Assembly: GCA_963711505.1 (NCBI GenBank)
Contig: CAVQEJ010000006.1
Location: forward strand, 1-64,000
Length of the DNA stretch: 64,000 bases
DNA from: JAGWRA01 sp963711505
Lineage (GTDB): Bacteria; Acidobacteriota; Vicinamibacteria; Vicinamibacterales; CAVVIG01
Reading direction: 5' to 3'
Every line of letters starts with the position of its first letter. The stretch's first letter is position 1. A model generated the notes under the pieces. That model was given only the letters and a program-made list of their open reading frames with translations. It did no database searches and was not told the DNA's origin. The translations under genes were made by a program, and so were the position numbers. This document shows positions 1 through 8,510 of the stretch, piece after piece.

Positions 1-948
1 CGCACGGTCATCATGAACGAATATGTCTGGCTTTCCGGAACGGTGTATCTCGGAGCGTGGTAGAAGGCCGATTCGTGATACAGATCGGCACTGATACCCC
101 AGGAGCTGTAGAGGCCTCCCTGCCACATCTGACTGGTATGCCGACCAATCTGAATCGCTGGTACGAAGAAGTGGGATTGATGTAGGCGTAGAGGAACAGG
201 CCGAAGTACAGCCCGTCTCCGTGAGTCTTCGCCCGCAGGTAACTCAGATCGTTCGCGCTACCACCGGCGCTCACGTCGTGATCCACCTCGAAATAGTCTG
301 GAGCCACGCTGTGATTGCAGCAGCTGATCGCGTCGATCCAGCCACCAAGTGTGTTTGCGCTATTGAACGGGTAGGCCTCTATTTCAACGATCTTCGCATT
401 TGGATAGTTCGCACGAAGCAGACCAATGAAGATGTGGGTCTGATTCAACGCATAATAGTAATCGCCCGTGTGCTGATTCGTGATCCCGTTCATCACGTGG
501 GTGAGCGGCTCATCGAGGAAGAAGACGCCAATCGAACCGGCCCCGCCACTATTCCCGGCGAGGCGGCTCCACTTCGGACCCGTAGCGTTGTAACAACTCT
601 GCGCGTCCTGACACCAATCAGTAAGCACGCCGACTTTCAAGCGCCCACTTGATTCCTGCGGCATTCAAGTTGGCCGCAGCAAGTCTGCTGCTCAGAGTTC
701 GTCAACATATCTATGGCCCAGTCTGCATTTCCATAGAAGTCTGTCCTGGCCTTCACCGTCGACCACTGCGACGGATTGAGACAGCCGTCGCGTACCGGAG
801 TCGGCGTGATCGGGTCCTGCGGACTTTCCAGGGGAGAGAGCGACAGCGCCGGATAGTGAGTCTGAGCTGCAGCCACACCCGATACGCAGAATGAAATGAC
901 GGTCGCCAAGACGGCACCCGCCAGACGGCACTGCGGATTCATCATCAT
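1..948 (-). CDS. Secreted protein of unknown function, left-edge partial, frameshifted
   Basis: Runs off the left edge. The start at 948 is the first of three consecutive Met codons and has an AAGGAGA Shine-Dalgarno just upstream (952-958). The N-terminus is a clear signal peptide (hydrophobic run, then GVAAAQT), so the protein is exported. Two frameshifts break it: near 660, where the frame ending in QQTCCGQLE must join one reading KVGVLTDWCQ, and near 175, where adding one C to a CCC run restores HFFVPAIQIGRHTSQ through to base 1. The body has several aromatic strand-like stretches (GVFFLDEPL, PDYFEVDHD, GLYFGLFLYAYINP) that would suit a TIM-barrel secreted hydrolase, but no family is recognised. 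Base composition is visibly less GC-rich than the genes after 3300. Confidence 0.6.
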
Positions 949-1564
949 CGTCTCCTTGGACATTCCGAGTTGCGCTACGAAGGCTACTCGCGCGAATGAC
1001 GGGAGTTGCGCCTGGTCACATCCGATGAGTGCTTGAGCCAGGCCAACATAGGCGATGACCAGCAAATGGGGAGCCGGCCCCTTCAACAGGCTTACCTGTT
1101 CGAGACAGTTCACTGGGAACGGCCTGGAGTAGGAACTTGACCGGCACGTGATCCAAATTGTGCTGGCCAACCGACTGACCAGCGGACAATCACCTGACTC
1201 GTGGGAAGGCGGGCATCACACGCGCCCAGGCGCCCTGGTTGTTTCAACGATGTATCGTGAGTGTCTCTTCCGTGCAGGATCTCTTCGGTTCCGTGAAACG
1301 ACGCCCGAATTTCATCGGCACTTGTCCGTGTCCGTCCGACACAGGTGTCGGCGTTCGTCTGACAGGCACAGCGCAGGCGTAAGCCTGAAGCTCGACTGTC
1401 GGTGACGACCCAGTTGCACGGGAAGTTCTGAGGACCGCGTTTCAGACCATCGGAAGAGTCAGGAGGGTCACTGTTGACGTGATACCGTGGTTTGTCGTGG
1501 GTGGTGTCGTGCTCCACTCGCTGACGGTGAGAGTTATCTCGAACACGAGGAGGTCGTCACTCGC
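949..1564. other. Gene-free stretch
   Basis: No convincing gene. The open frames here (for example a 135-codon frame on the minus strand ending at 1110) have no ribosome binding site, no domain-like pattern and low-complexity translations. The left part is the upstream region of the minus-strand secreted protein. The right part is upstream of the plus-strand glycosyltransferase. A short palindrome (CAGGCGCCCTGG, about 1228-1240) is the only visible structure. Confidence 0.4.
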
Positions 1565-2956
1565 GTGGACGACGACGAGCGGACGACGGTCAGACGCGCG
1601 GCCTTCCTGTTGTTCCTGGCGTTGCTCGCTATCTACCTTCCCGATGTCGGCCACGGCTTCGTCAAGGACGATTTCGACTGGATCGCCAGGAGCCATGTCG
1701 GCTCTATCCAAGATCTTGTAGGTCTGCTGCATACTCCGGCGTATTTCTTTCGACCAGTCGTCGCACTGTCCTTTGCCGTCGATCTCGGCGATCGGTGGCC
1801 TCAACGGAGAAGTCTACGGCCTGACCAACCTTGTGCTGGCCGTATGTTGCGCTGCCGGCGTGTATGCGCTGGCTCTCGCTCTGGAGTCAGAGGCTGCGGC
1901 TCTGGCGGCCGCGGCCATCTGGATCTTCAACTGGAGCGGGATCCGATGGAGCCCTATGGATCAGTGGCCGGACGGGGCTGCTGATGGTGCTCTTTGCCAC
2001 GTTCGCCGGCGTCTCGTTGTTGAGGAGGCGCTGGGTGCTGGCCGGAAGTCTGATGCTGCTCGCCATGCTTTCGAAAGAAGAAGCCGTGTTGGTGCCGGCC
2101 GTGCTGGCGGCCTGGCTCCTCCGGGTCGATGGCCCTGGCGGTCGTCCAATCGGATGTGGCTTCAAGCTTCCTGGCTTGGCGGTATTGTCGGGGCTTCTCT
2201 ATTTCGGGCTGAGAATCCGCTCCGGCGCCCTCACTCCTGGCGACGGCGCCCCCGTACTACCACCTCAGCGTTACGTTCAACCGTCTGCTGGTCGAATGCC
2301 CCGCTAGACCTGGACCGTTCGGCCACGTTTGCCGCGGTAGTTCTTGCTGCTGTTCTGGCTGGATAGGCCGTCCTTGAGCGCTGCGCGAAGCGGCCGCTCT
2401 GCGCAGAGTCATTGTCTTTGGGTGCCTTTGGTGGCTCGGCGGCTACGCGATCACGATGTTCCTGCCGGTAAGGTCGAGCCTGTACGCATGTCTACCGGCC
2501 GTCGGGACCGCCTTGATCGCGGTCGTGCTACTGAGCAGTGCCTGGCATAGTGTCTCGCCCGATCGACGTCGGCACCTCCTCTACGCCGGCCTAGCCCTGC
2601 CCTTCCTCTTGTGGCCGGTGTACCACGCCAGAAATCAACGACAGGCCCGCGAGGCCGAACTCTCGACGCGGACACTTGGTGCGCTTCGACAGATTGCAGG
2701 CTCCAGGTCCGGACCGTTGACGATCGTACTGGATGACGACCGCTCGCGGCGACCATCGCTCGATGACGCGTTTGGCGGCGCGTTGCAGGAAGCCGTCGAC
2801 CTTATGATCGGTCCCTCGCTTGCGAGTCTGGATGTCGCCGCCACCTGTGGGGAGCGCGCAAACGAATCCGCCGCCGTCTCAGCCCGACGTCAGGCTCACA
2901 CTCGCGGACGGTCGCCTCGTCCGGTTGAGTGGAACGGGCCTCCGCACCATCAATAA
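1565..2956 (+). pseudogene. GT-C fold (family 39-like) membrane glycosyltransferase, multiply frameshifted
   Basis: Pieced from three frames, the product is a polytopic membrane protein. An Arg-rich N-terminus leads into a hydrophobic helix (AAFLLFLALLAIYLP), then HGFVKDDFDWI with the acidic pair expected in the first periplasmic loop of GT-C glycosyltransferases, then FFRPVVALSFAVD, GLTNLVLAVCC, WISGRTGLLMVLF, KEEAVLVPAVLAAWLL and FLPVRSSLYACLPAVGTA. These match bacterial GT39-like proteins that use polyprenyl-phosphate sugars. A GTG at 1565 preceded by GAGGAGG is the likeliest start. At least five shifts are needed (near 1785, 1965, 2255, 2345 and 2870), the highest density in the window, so either a decayed gene or the worst-called stretch. 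The family call is an inference from motif spacing; the substrate is unknown. Confidence 0.55.
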
Positions 2957-3180
2957 TCGGGGCTCTGCCCCGAACCCCGGCTCCCTGCACTCCGCTCGCT
3001 TTCCGGCTCGCTCCGTTCCGGTCGCGGCCGCGCGGTGCGCGGCGTTGGCGGCGGGCTCTGCCCCGAACCCCGACTCGCTTCGTTGCCCTTCGACAACGCT
3101 CGGGCGTCCCGAGCACTGTCAAGGGCGCTCGCGATCCAGCTCGTCCGTTCAGATCGCGGGCGCACGCGCATTCTGCTTGC
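2957..3180 (+). repeat. Structured dispersed repeat (GGGGCTCTGCCCC type) with nested palindrome
   Basis: Follows directly on the end of the glycosyltransferase. A palindromic core GGGGCTCTGCCCC (2959-2971) is followed by GAACCCCGGCTCCCT, a GC-rich middle with GCGCGGTGCGCG, and a second core GGGCTCTGCCCC (3053-3064). At 3085-3126 lies an inverted repeat CCTTCGACA-N-CGCTCGGG / CCCGAGCA-N-TGTCAAGGG. At about 3128-3175 a third partial unit repeats GCTCGCGATCCAGCTCG and GATCGCGGGCGC. The same architecture occurs reverse-complemented at 53134-53266 after addA. It is non-coding, with the short open frames through it differing in every copy. Confidence 0.75.
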
Positions 3181-3315
3181 TGGAGGCTGCCCGACGCGGC
3201 TAGTCTGCGCTGTGTCACACAGAGAGAACCGGATACGGATGAGGCGGAGCCCCGCGGCGAACGTCCAGGAACACGCCTCATGTTGTCGAATGCGGCCTAT
3301 CCTCGGAGCTGAATC

Positions 3316-6300
3316 ATGAAAAAACTACTGCAGGTCGCCGGCTGCATCCTCACCACCGGATTGCTTCTGGGCTCTGCCGCCGCGCAGGCGCCGAACCCGC
3401 CGGCTGCCGCGCAGGCGCCGAATCCGCTGGCGGCTCTTCACTACCGCTTCGTCGGTCCGCAGGGCAACCGCGACATTTCGGTGGCGAGCGTCCCCGGCAA
3501 CCCGCTGGTGATCTACTACGGCGCGGCCTCGGGCGGGATCTGGAAGAGCACGAACGGCGGCGTCAGCTTCCACCCGATCTTCGACCACCAGGACGTGTCC
3601 GCGGTAGGCGCGCTCGCGGTCGCGCCCGAGTCGCCGAACATCGTCTGGGCGGGCACCGGCGAGCCGTGGATCATCCGCCAGCCGACGTCACCCGGCGACG
3701 GCGTCTACAAATCCATCGACAGCGGGCGGCACTGGCAGCACGTGGGCCTCGAGCAGACCGGCCACATCGCCGGCATCGAGATCAATCCCCATAACCCGGC
3801 GATCGTCTACGTGTGCGCGGTGGGCCAGGGCTACCGCGACAACCCGGAACGCGGCGTCTACCGCACGGAGGACGGCGGCAAGACCTGGGATCAGGTGCTC
3901 AAGGTCAACGACCAGACCGGCTGCAGCGGCATCACCATGGACGCGCACGATCCCAACACGCTGTTCGCCGGCATGTGGCAGCTGACGATCCGGCCCTGGG
4001 ACCTGCACAGCGGCGGACCGGGCAGCGGCGTGTTCGTGACCCACGACGGCGGCACCACCTGGAAGCGGGTGAGCGGCCACGGGCTGCCGGCGGCGGGCTC
4101 CACCGACGTTGGCAAGGTGGCGGTGCGCGTGGCGCCGAGCGACTCCAGCCGCGTCTACGCGCTGATGGAGGAAAGGACCGCGCCGGGGTTCTATCAGTCC
4201 GACGATTACGGCAAGACCTGGCGCCTGATGAACCGCAACAACCGCATGACCGGGCGCCCCGCCTACTTCACGAACTTCCGCGTGTCGCCCGGCGATGAGA
4301 ACCTGATCTACTTTGTCGCGCAGTACTGGAGCGTGTCGCGCGACGGCGGCAAGACGTTCGCGACGGATGTGGCCCGGGCGGGCGGCGACCTGCACAACAT
4401 CTGGATTGATCCCACGAATCCCAAGCGGATGATGGTGGCCGACGACAGCGGCGGCGGCATCACCCTGGACGGCGGCAAGACCTGGCAGCGGGTGAAACTG
4501 CCGATCGCGCAGATGTATCACGTCTACGCGGACAACCGCATCCCGTACAACGTGCTCGGCAACCGCCAGGATGACGACGGCGAAGTGGGCCCCAGCCGCA
4601 CGCTGTACGCCGCCGGGTACGGGGGCTCGGTGGGCGGGCCGATCACGTCGGCGGACTGGCACGGCTACGCCGGCTGCGAGAGCGGCTTCGGCGTGCCCGA
4701 TCCGGTGGACCCCGACATCATCTGGACCGGTTGCTACAACGGCGACCTGACCCGCGTGGACCAGAAGACCGGACAGGCGCGCAACGTCTCGGTGTGGCCC
4801 GAGAACTCCTTCGGCGGGCCGCCGGCCGACGTGCGCGACCGCTGGAACTGGACCTTCCCCATCGCGATCTCGCCCCGCAACCACAACAAGGTCTACGTGG
4901 GCAGCCAGTACGTGTATGAAACCGAGAACGCCGGCCAGAGCTGGACGCGGATCAGCCCGGACCTGACGCGCAACGACAAGAGCAAGGAAGGCAGCTCGGG
5001 CGGCGTCACCGGCGACAACCTGATGACGTTCACCAGCGAGACGTTGTCGAACATCTCGATCTCCCCCGTCCAGGCGGGCGTGATCTGGGTGGGCAGCTAC
5101 GACGGCGAGGTCAACGTCACCAAAGATGGTGGCAAGACCTGGAGCAACGTCACCGCCAACATCCCCGGGCTGCCGCCCTGGGGCGAGATCACCCGCATCG
5201 ACCCGTCGCACTTCGCCGCCGGTACGGCCTACCTGAGCGACGACGTGATGATGATGGGCGACTACAACCCCTACATCTACAAGACGACCGATTTCGGCCG
5301 CACCTGGACCAATATCTCCGGCGACATCCCGCACACGCTGTTCAGCTACGTGCACGTGGTGCGCGAGGACCCGGCGCGGCGCGGCATGCTCTACGCCGGC
5401 ACCGAGAACTCGATCTACTTCACGCTGGACGAGGGCGCGCACTGGACGCTGCTGAAGAACAACCTGCCGGCGGCGCCGATGAACTGGCTCACGATCCAGC
5501 CGCACTTCAGCGACCTGGTGGTCGGCACCTACGGGCGCGGCATCTGGATCCTCGACGACATCACGCCGCTGCGGAGCCTGGACAAGGTGACGAAGGCGGG
5601 CGCGGCGCATCTGTTCGAGCCGCGGCCGGCCTACCGCTTCCGGCGGTCGGTGCTGGTGCCGCAGAGCGGGCCCAACGACCCGGTCATCGGCCAGAACCCG
5701 CCGTACGGGGCCGACCTGAACTACTACCTGCCGTCGGGCGCGAAATCGGCGACGCTGACCATCCGCGGCAGCAACGGCCAGGTCGTTCAAACCGTCCAGG
5801 GGACCACCCGCACGGGACTGAACCGCGTCTGGTGGAACCTGCGTTACCCCGAGCCGACGGTGGTGCACCTGCTCACGCCGCCGCCGGACAAGCCGTGGAT
5901 CACGGTCGGCCCGGAAGGCTGGCGTCCGCTGGTCGCCTGGGGCGGACGCGCGGGATCGCCGCGGGTGGTGCCGGGCACCTATCAGGTGCAGCTCACGGTG
6001 GACGGCAAGGTCATGGGGACCGAGCCGCTGAGCGTGCTCAAGGACCCCGCCGCCTCCGGCACGCAAGCCACGATGGAGGCGCAGCTCGAGTTCGCGCTGA
6101 CCATGGGCGATGAGATCAACGACGTGTCGGAGATGATCAACGGCGTCGAGAGGACGCGCAAGCAGTTGGAGGACGCGGTCGCGGTGCTCGCGCACCATCC
6201 GGGGACGGAAGCTGCGGTGCAGGCCGATCGCGCGCTCGAGGCCAAGTACGTGGCGCTCGAGGGGAAACTCTACGACGTGCACCTGAGCAGCCAGAGCATC

Positions 6301-6573
6301 GAGGAGTCGTTCATCAACCCGGTGCAGCTCTACGCCAAGCTGTGCAGCCTGGCGGCCGACTTCAACGGCACCGGCCGGTACGGCGGCGGCGCCGGCCTGG
6401 GGCCGACCGAGCAGGCCATCGCCGTGAACAAGAAGCTGGCAGGCGAGATGAACCAGGTGCGGTCGGGACTGGCGGCGCTGAACCGCACAGAGGGCGCGGC
6501 GTTCAACGCGCAACTGCACTCCCTCGGCATGGGCCTGGGGATTCAGTACGCGGCGTTGCCGGCGCAGAAGTAG
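3316..6573 (+). CDS. Secreted VPS10/sortilin-type BNR-repeat 'glycosyl hydrolase' family protein
   Basis: Intact 1085-residue protein. The start ATG has GGAG seven bases upstream. Residues 1-24 are a signal peptide ending AAAQA, followed by a short duplicated APNP linker. At least eleven Asp-box motifs of the form S/T-x-D-x-G-x-T-W are visible (STNGGVSF, SIDSGRHW, TEDGGKTW, THDGGTTW, SDDYGKTW, SRDGGKTF, TLDGGKTW, TENAGQSW, TKDGGKTW, TTDFGRTW, TLDEGAHW), covering roughly residues 75-720 and predicting one or two large beta-propellers. The last 350 residues hold an FlgD/Ig-like stretch and a helical tail. Proteins of this architecture are abundant in Acidobacteriota and Bacteroidota and usually annotated 'glycosyl hydrolase', although activity is unproven for most. 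Likely periplasmic or extracellular. Ends at a shared terminator (6625-6648). Confidence 0.85.
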   Translation: MKKLLQVAGCILTTGLLLGSAAAQAPNPPAAAQAPNPLAALHYRFVGPQGNRDISVASVPGNPLVIYYGAASGGIWKSTNGGVSFHPIFDHQDVSAVGALAVAPESPNIVWAGTGEPWIIRQPTSPGDGVYKSIDSGRHWQHVGLEQTGHIAGIEINPHNPAIVYVCAVGQGYRDNPERGVYRTEDGGKTWDQVLKVNDQTGCSGITMDAHDPNTLFAGMWQLTIRPWDLHSGGPGSGVFVTHDGGTTWKRVSGHGLPAAGSTDVGKVAVRVAPSDSSRVYALMEERTAPGFYQSDDYGKTWRLMNRNNRMTGRPAYFTNFRVSPGDENLIYFVAQYWSVSRDGGKTFATDVARAGGDLHNIWIDPTNPKRMMVADDSGGGITLDGGKTWQRVKLPIAQMYHVYADNRIPYNVLGNRQDDDGEVGPSRTLYAAGYGGSVGGPITSADWHGYAGCESGFGVPDPVDPDIIWTGCYNGDLTRVDQKTGQARNVSVWPENSFGGPPADVRDRWNWTFPIAISPRNHNKVYVGSQYVYETENAGQSWTRISPDLTRNDKSKEGSSGGVTGDNLMTFTSETLSNISISPVQAGVIWVGSYDGEVNVTKDGGKTWSNVTANIPGLPPWGEITRIDPSHFAAGTAYLSDDVMMMGDYNPYIYKTTDFGRTWTNISGDIPHTLFSYVHVVREDPARRGMLYAGTENSIYFTLDEGAHWTLLKNNLPAAPMNWLTIQPHFSDLVVGTYGRGIWILDDITPLRSLDKVTKAGAAHLFEPRPAYRFRRSVLVPQSGPNDPVIGQNPPYGADLNYYLPSGAKSATLTIRGSNGQVVQTVQGTTRTGLNRVWWNLRYPEPTVVHLLTPPPDKPWITVGPEGWRPLVAWGGRAGSPRVVPGTYQVQLTVDGKVMGTEPLSVLKDPAASGTQATMEAQLEFALTMGDEINDVSEMINGVERTRKQLEDAVAVLAHHPGTEAAVQADRALEAKYVALEGKLYDVHLSSQSIEESFINPVQLYAKLCSLAADFNGTGRYGGGAGLGPTEQAIAVNKKLAGEMNQVRSGLAALNRTEGAAFNAQLHSLGMGLGIQYAALPAQK

Positions 6574-6624
6574 CCGGCAGCCTTCGGCTGCCGGCTCGCA
6601 GCCATCCTCAGCCGTCACAGAACG

Positions 6625-6648
6625 AAGGGCCCGCACCTGCGGGCCCTT
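6625..6648. terminator. Bidirectional rho-independent terminator
   Basis: Perfect ten-base-pair stem AAGGGCCCGC / GCGGGCCCTT with a four-base loop, followed by CTTCTT on the plus strand and by CGTTCT on the minus strand. It lies between the convergent BNR protein gene and the SRPBCC gene and can serve both. Confidence 0.85.
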
Positions 6649-6666
6649 CTTCTGTGCCCCCTCACT

Positions 6667-7204
6667 CTATCGTTCCGGGCGGGCCAGCGAGTCCTGGATC
6701 GCCTTTCGCCATTCCGGGCCGCTGGCGGCGTCGTGGGTGGCAAGGTCCCGGACATCGTCATTGACCGCAGGGTCGAGGGCCGTCCTGGTGTACGTGACAT
6801 CGACATGGGTCTTCGCCGCGCCCGAGGCCGTCACCTTCACGTCGATCACGGTCGCGACGATGTGCGGAATGACCTCGACGTACTGCATGCGTCCACCCGC
6901 CGGGTCGTAAATGGTGTTCACCCAGATACCGGTGTGGGGACCGCGGGCCACGGTGAAGACCGCACCGGAAGTGTCCTTTCCGGGCTTCGGATAGAAGAAG
7001 GTGGGTTGCCAGTGTTCACCGGCCCAGCTCTTCTCCGCCTCCGGACCGAAGAGCGACGCGGTCTCTCGAAAAGGGCGCGTCAACCTCGAAGTGGAAGGCG
7101 GTCGAGAGATGCACCGGTTCGGGAGATGCTGGCATGGTCGAACGCGCTCCGGATGGCGCCAGGGTGATCAAGATGGATACGAGGAACGTCAAGGCGTGTC
7201 TCAT
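6667..7204 (-). CDS. Secreted SRPBCC/START-like protein, one frameshift
   Basis: The N-terminus (start 7204, GGGAG upstream) is a signal peptide (ALTFLVSILITLAPSGA), followed by FHFEVDAPFSR. The frame must then shift near 7065, at a CCCTTTTC run, to continue as ETASLFGPEAEKSW through to the stop at 6667. The mature domain of about 150 residues has the SRPBCC pattern: an N-terminal beta strand, the helix LFGPEAEKSWAGEHW, then strands TGIWVNTIYD, MQYVEVIPH, ATVIDVKVTA, THVDVTYTRTAL and a C-terminal helix. Such proteins bind hydrophobic ligands in a helix-grip fold; a periplasmic location is unusual for the superfamily but occurs. It sits divergent from the merR gene. No ligand can be assigned. 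Confidence 0.65.
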
Positions 7205-7476
7205 TGGTGCTCCCGTCGAGGACGGCTATCTGAAGCACTCGGGTGAGGCCGTCGGGCGCCGCGCTCCACCGCTGACCGGTCCCGCCCTCACTTTGTGTAC
7301 CTTGGTACCACGATACCAAACTCGACTCGTTTTGTCGCCGCCGGCATCCGGTCCGCGGCCAGATCCCCTGGCTCCGCCCCGAGCGTGTCGAAGGAGCGGG
7401 CGCGCCTCCGAGCATCCCGGCCACGTTCGGTCTGTCGCGTACGGCCGCGGCCGCGGCTTGGCGGTATCATGCCGGC
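7205..7476. other. Intergenic region with half of a dispersed palindrome
   Basis: Divergent spacer between the SRPBCC gene and merR. At about 7373-7400 it carries CTGGCTCCGCCCCGAGCGTGTCGAAGG in two abutting halves, resembling one arm of the CCTTCGACA...CCCGAGC palindrome seen near 3085 and 42600. The last bases before merR hold TATCAT (7465-7470), six bases from the start codon, a candidate -10 element for a leaderless transcript. Confidence 0.4.
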
Positions 7477-7938
7477 ATGGCTGGTCTTCTGCGGATCGGG
7501 CAACTCGCGGCGCGCACCGGTGTCAGCGTCGACACGATCCGGCACTACGAGCGGATCGGCGTACTGCCCAGGGCCGCGCGGACCGACGCAGGATACCGGC
7601 AGTACCCCTTGTCGGCGGTTCATCGGGTCAAGCTGGTTCAGCATGCGCTGCGATTCGGATTTTCGCTGCGCGACGTGGCAGGGTTCCTGCGGACGCGCGC
7701 GGCTGGCGGCACCCCCTGTCGCGACGTTCGCGTCGCAGCGGCTCGCATTCTGACGGCCGTGGATCGGCGAATCGCCGAACTGACGGCGGCCCGAAAGGAC
7801 ATGGCCCGGACGCTCCGGGACTGGGACCGCCGTCTGGCCCGCACGCCCGCAAACCGGCAGGCGCACCTGCTGGAGTCCTTGAATGCCGACAATCTTCCGG
7901 TTCGCACTTCGACGTCACGCCTGAAGTCGAAGCCCTGA
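7477..7938 (+). CDS. MerR-family metal-responsive transcriptional regulator
   Basis: 153 residues, the usual length for heavy-metal MerR proteins. The N-terminal winged helix-turn-helix is canonical (IGQLAARTGVSVDTIRHYERIGVLP, here seen as two halves, residues 7-31), followed by the wing (AGYRQYP) and a long dimerisation helix. Cys81 in GGTPCRDV aligns with the first metal-binding Cys of MerR/ZntR-type sensors. The C-terminal cysteine loop of those proteins is replaced by TPANRQAHLLESL, which offers only a His. Metal sensing is therefore likely but the metal cannot be named from the sensor alone. There is no Shine-Dalgarno; a TATCAT lies six bases before the ATG. The next 20 bases downstream hold its probable operator, and the two following genes are the probable targets. 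Confidence 0.85.
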   Translation: MAGLLRIGQLAARTGVSVDTIRHYERIGVLPRAARTDAGYRQYPLSAVHRVKLVQHALRFGFSLRDVAGFLRTRAAGGTPCRDVRVAAARILTAVDRRIAELTAARKDMARTLRDWDRRLARTPANRQAHLLESLNADNLPVRTSTSRLKSKP

Positions 7939-7957
7939 ATGCTCCGCCTGTCGCGCC

Positions 7958-7989
7958 TTGACCCTGGAACCGATTCAAGGGTTTATCAT
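7958..7989 (+). promoter_or_regulatory. MerR-type promoter with dyad operator in a 20-bp spacer
   Basis: TTGACC (7958-7963) and TATCAT (7984-7989) are separated by 20 bases, the over-long spacing that MerR-family activators correct by bending DNA. The spacer region holds a perfect dyad ACCCTGGAA (7961-7969), CCGA, TTCAAGGGT (7974-7982), with matching positions ACCCT-N-GAA / TTC-N-AGGGT. It begins 19 bases after the merR stop and drives rightwards into the Cys-rich gene and the TonB receptor gene. The promoter and dyad are read directly from the sequence; assignment to the adjacent MerR is inference. Confidence 0.85.
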
Positions 7990-8035
7990 GATGGTGGCAT
8001 GCGACCGCTGCCCCCATGACAGTCCAGGATCCGTA

Positions 8036-8416
8036 ATGCAAGGCTTCCGTCGTCAGTTCGTGCAGATCGCCGCCGGCTGGCTGGTGCTTCAACTCGCGGT
8101 CGTGAGTTCTGTACCGGTCCTCCCGTGTGCCGCCATGAGCAGCGCGGCGCACGTCGAATGTACGTGCGCGCATGGTGAGGGTGTCGCGTGCCCCATGCAC
8201 CACGTCACGCCGAAGCGCGATGCGAAATCGTGTTCATGCCACAGCGCCGCGGACGATGATGTGACCGGTATCGCCTCGCTGTTCGACGGGACCGCTGTAC
8301 TCACCACGTCAGCTCGACCAACGCCGCCGTCTCCGGCCTCACCGCTCCTCCTGGGGTCCTTGACTCACCCGCTGGACTCGTTCCTCGTTCCCGACGCACC
8401 CCCTCCTCGCGCGTAA
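8036..8416 (+). CDS. Small secreted Cys/His/Met-rich protein, probable metal binder
   Basis: 126 residues from the ATG at 8036. Residues 1-25 form an export signal (FRRQFVQIAAGWLVLQLAVVSS). The mature part has a compact cluster of potential thiol and imidazole ligands: CAAMSSAAHVECTCAH, then CPMHH, then CSCHS, about residues 32-72. The remainder is Pro-rich and low complexity. I recognise no named family; the layout recalls the short DUF2946-type proteins often found beside copper TonB receptors, but I cannot show homology. Position decides the interpretation: it is the first gene after the MerR promoter, 94 bases ahead of the receptor gene, so it is likely co-transcribed with it and acts in the periplasm or outside the cell. 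There is no strong ribosome binding site. Confidence 0.6.
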   Translation: MQGFRRQFVQIAAGWLVLQLAVVSSVPVLPCAAMSSAAHVECTCAHGEGVACPMHHVTPKRDAKSCSCHSAADDDVTGIASLFDGTAVLTTSARPTPPSPASPLLLGSLTHPLDSFLVPDAPPPRA

Positions 8417-8510
8417 CCCCTCGTTCGACGCCGTGTGAATACCCGGCATCGGCCGGCCGCGGAGTGTGAGAACCGCTCCGCGATCACGTCAATTCGAGGA
8501 GGGTGTGCGT

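Noticed and set aside
1110..1517. 135-codon minus-strand frame in the left gene-free stretch
   Set aside because: No ribosome binding site, no recognisable pattern, and it overlaps the upstream region of the opposite-strand glycosyltransferase.
3688..6636. 982-codon open frame on the minus strand opposite the BNR protein
   Set aside because: Shadow of the high-GC plus-strand gene: no domain pattern, Arg/His/Ala-biased translation, no ribosome binding site, while the plus strand shows a signal peptide and eleven Asp boxes.
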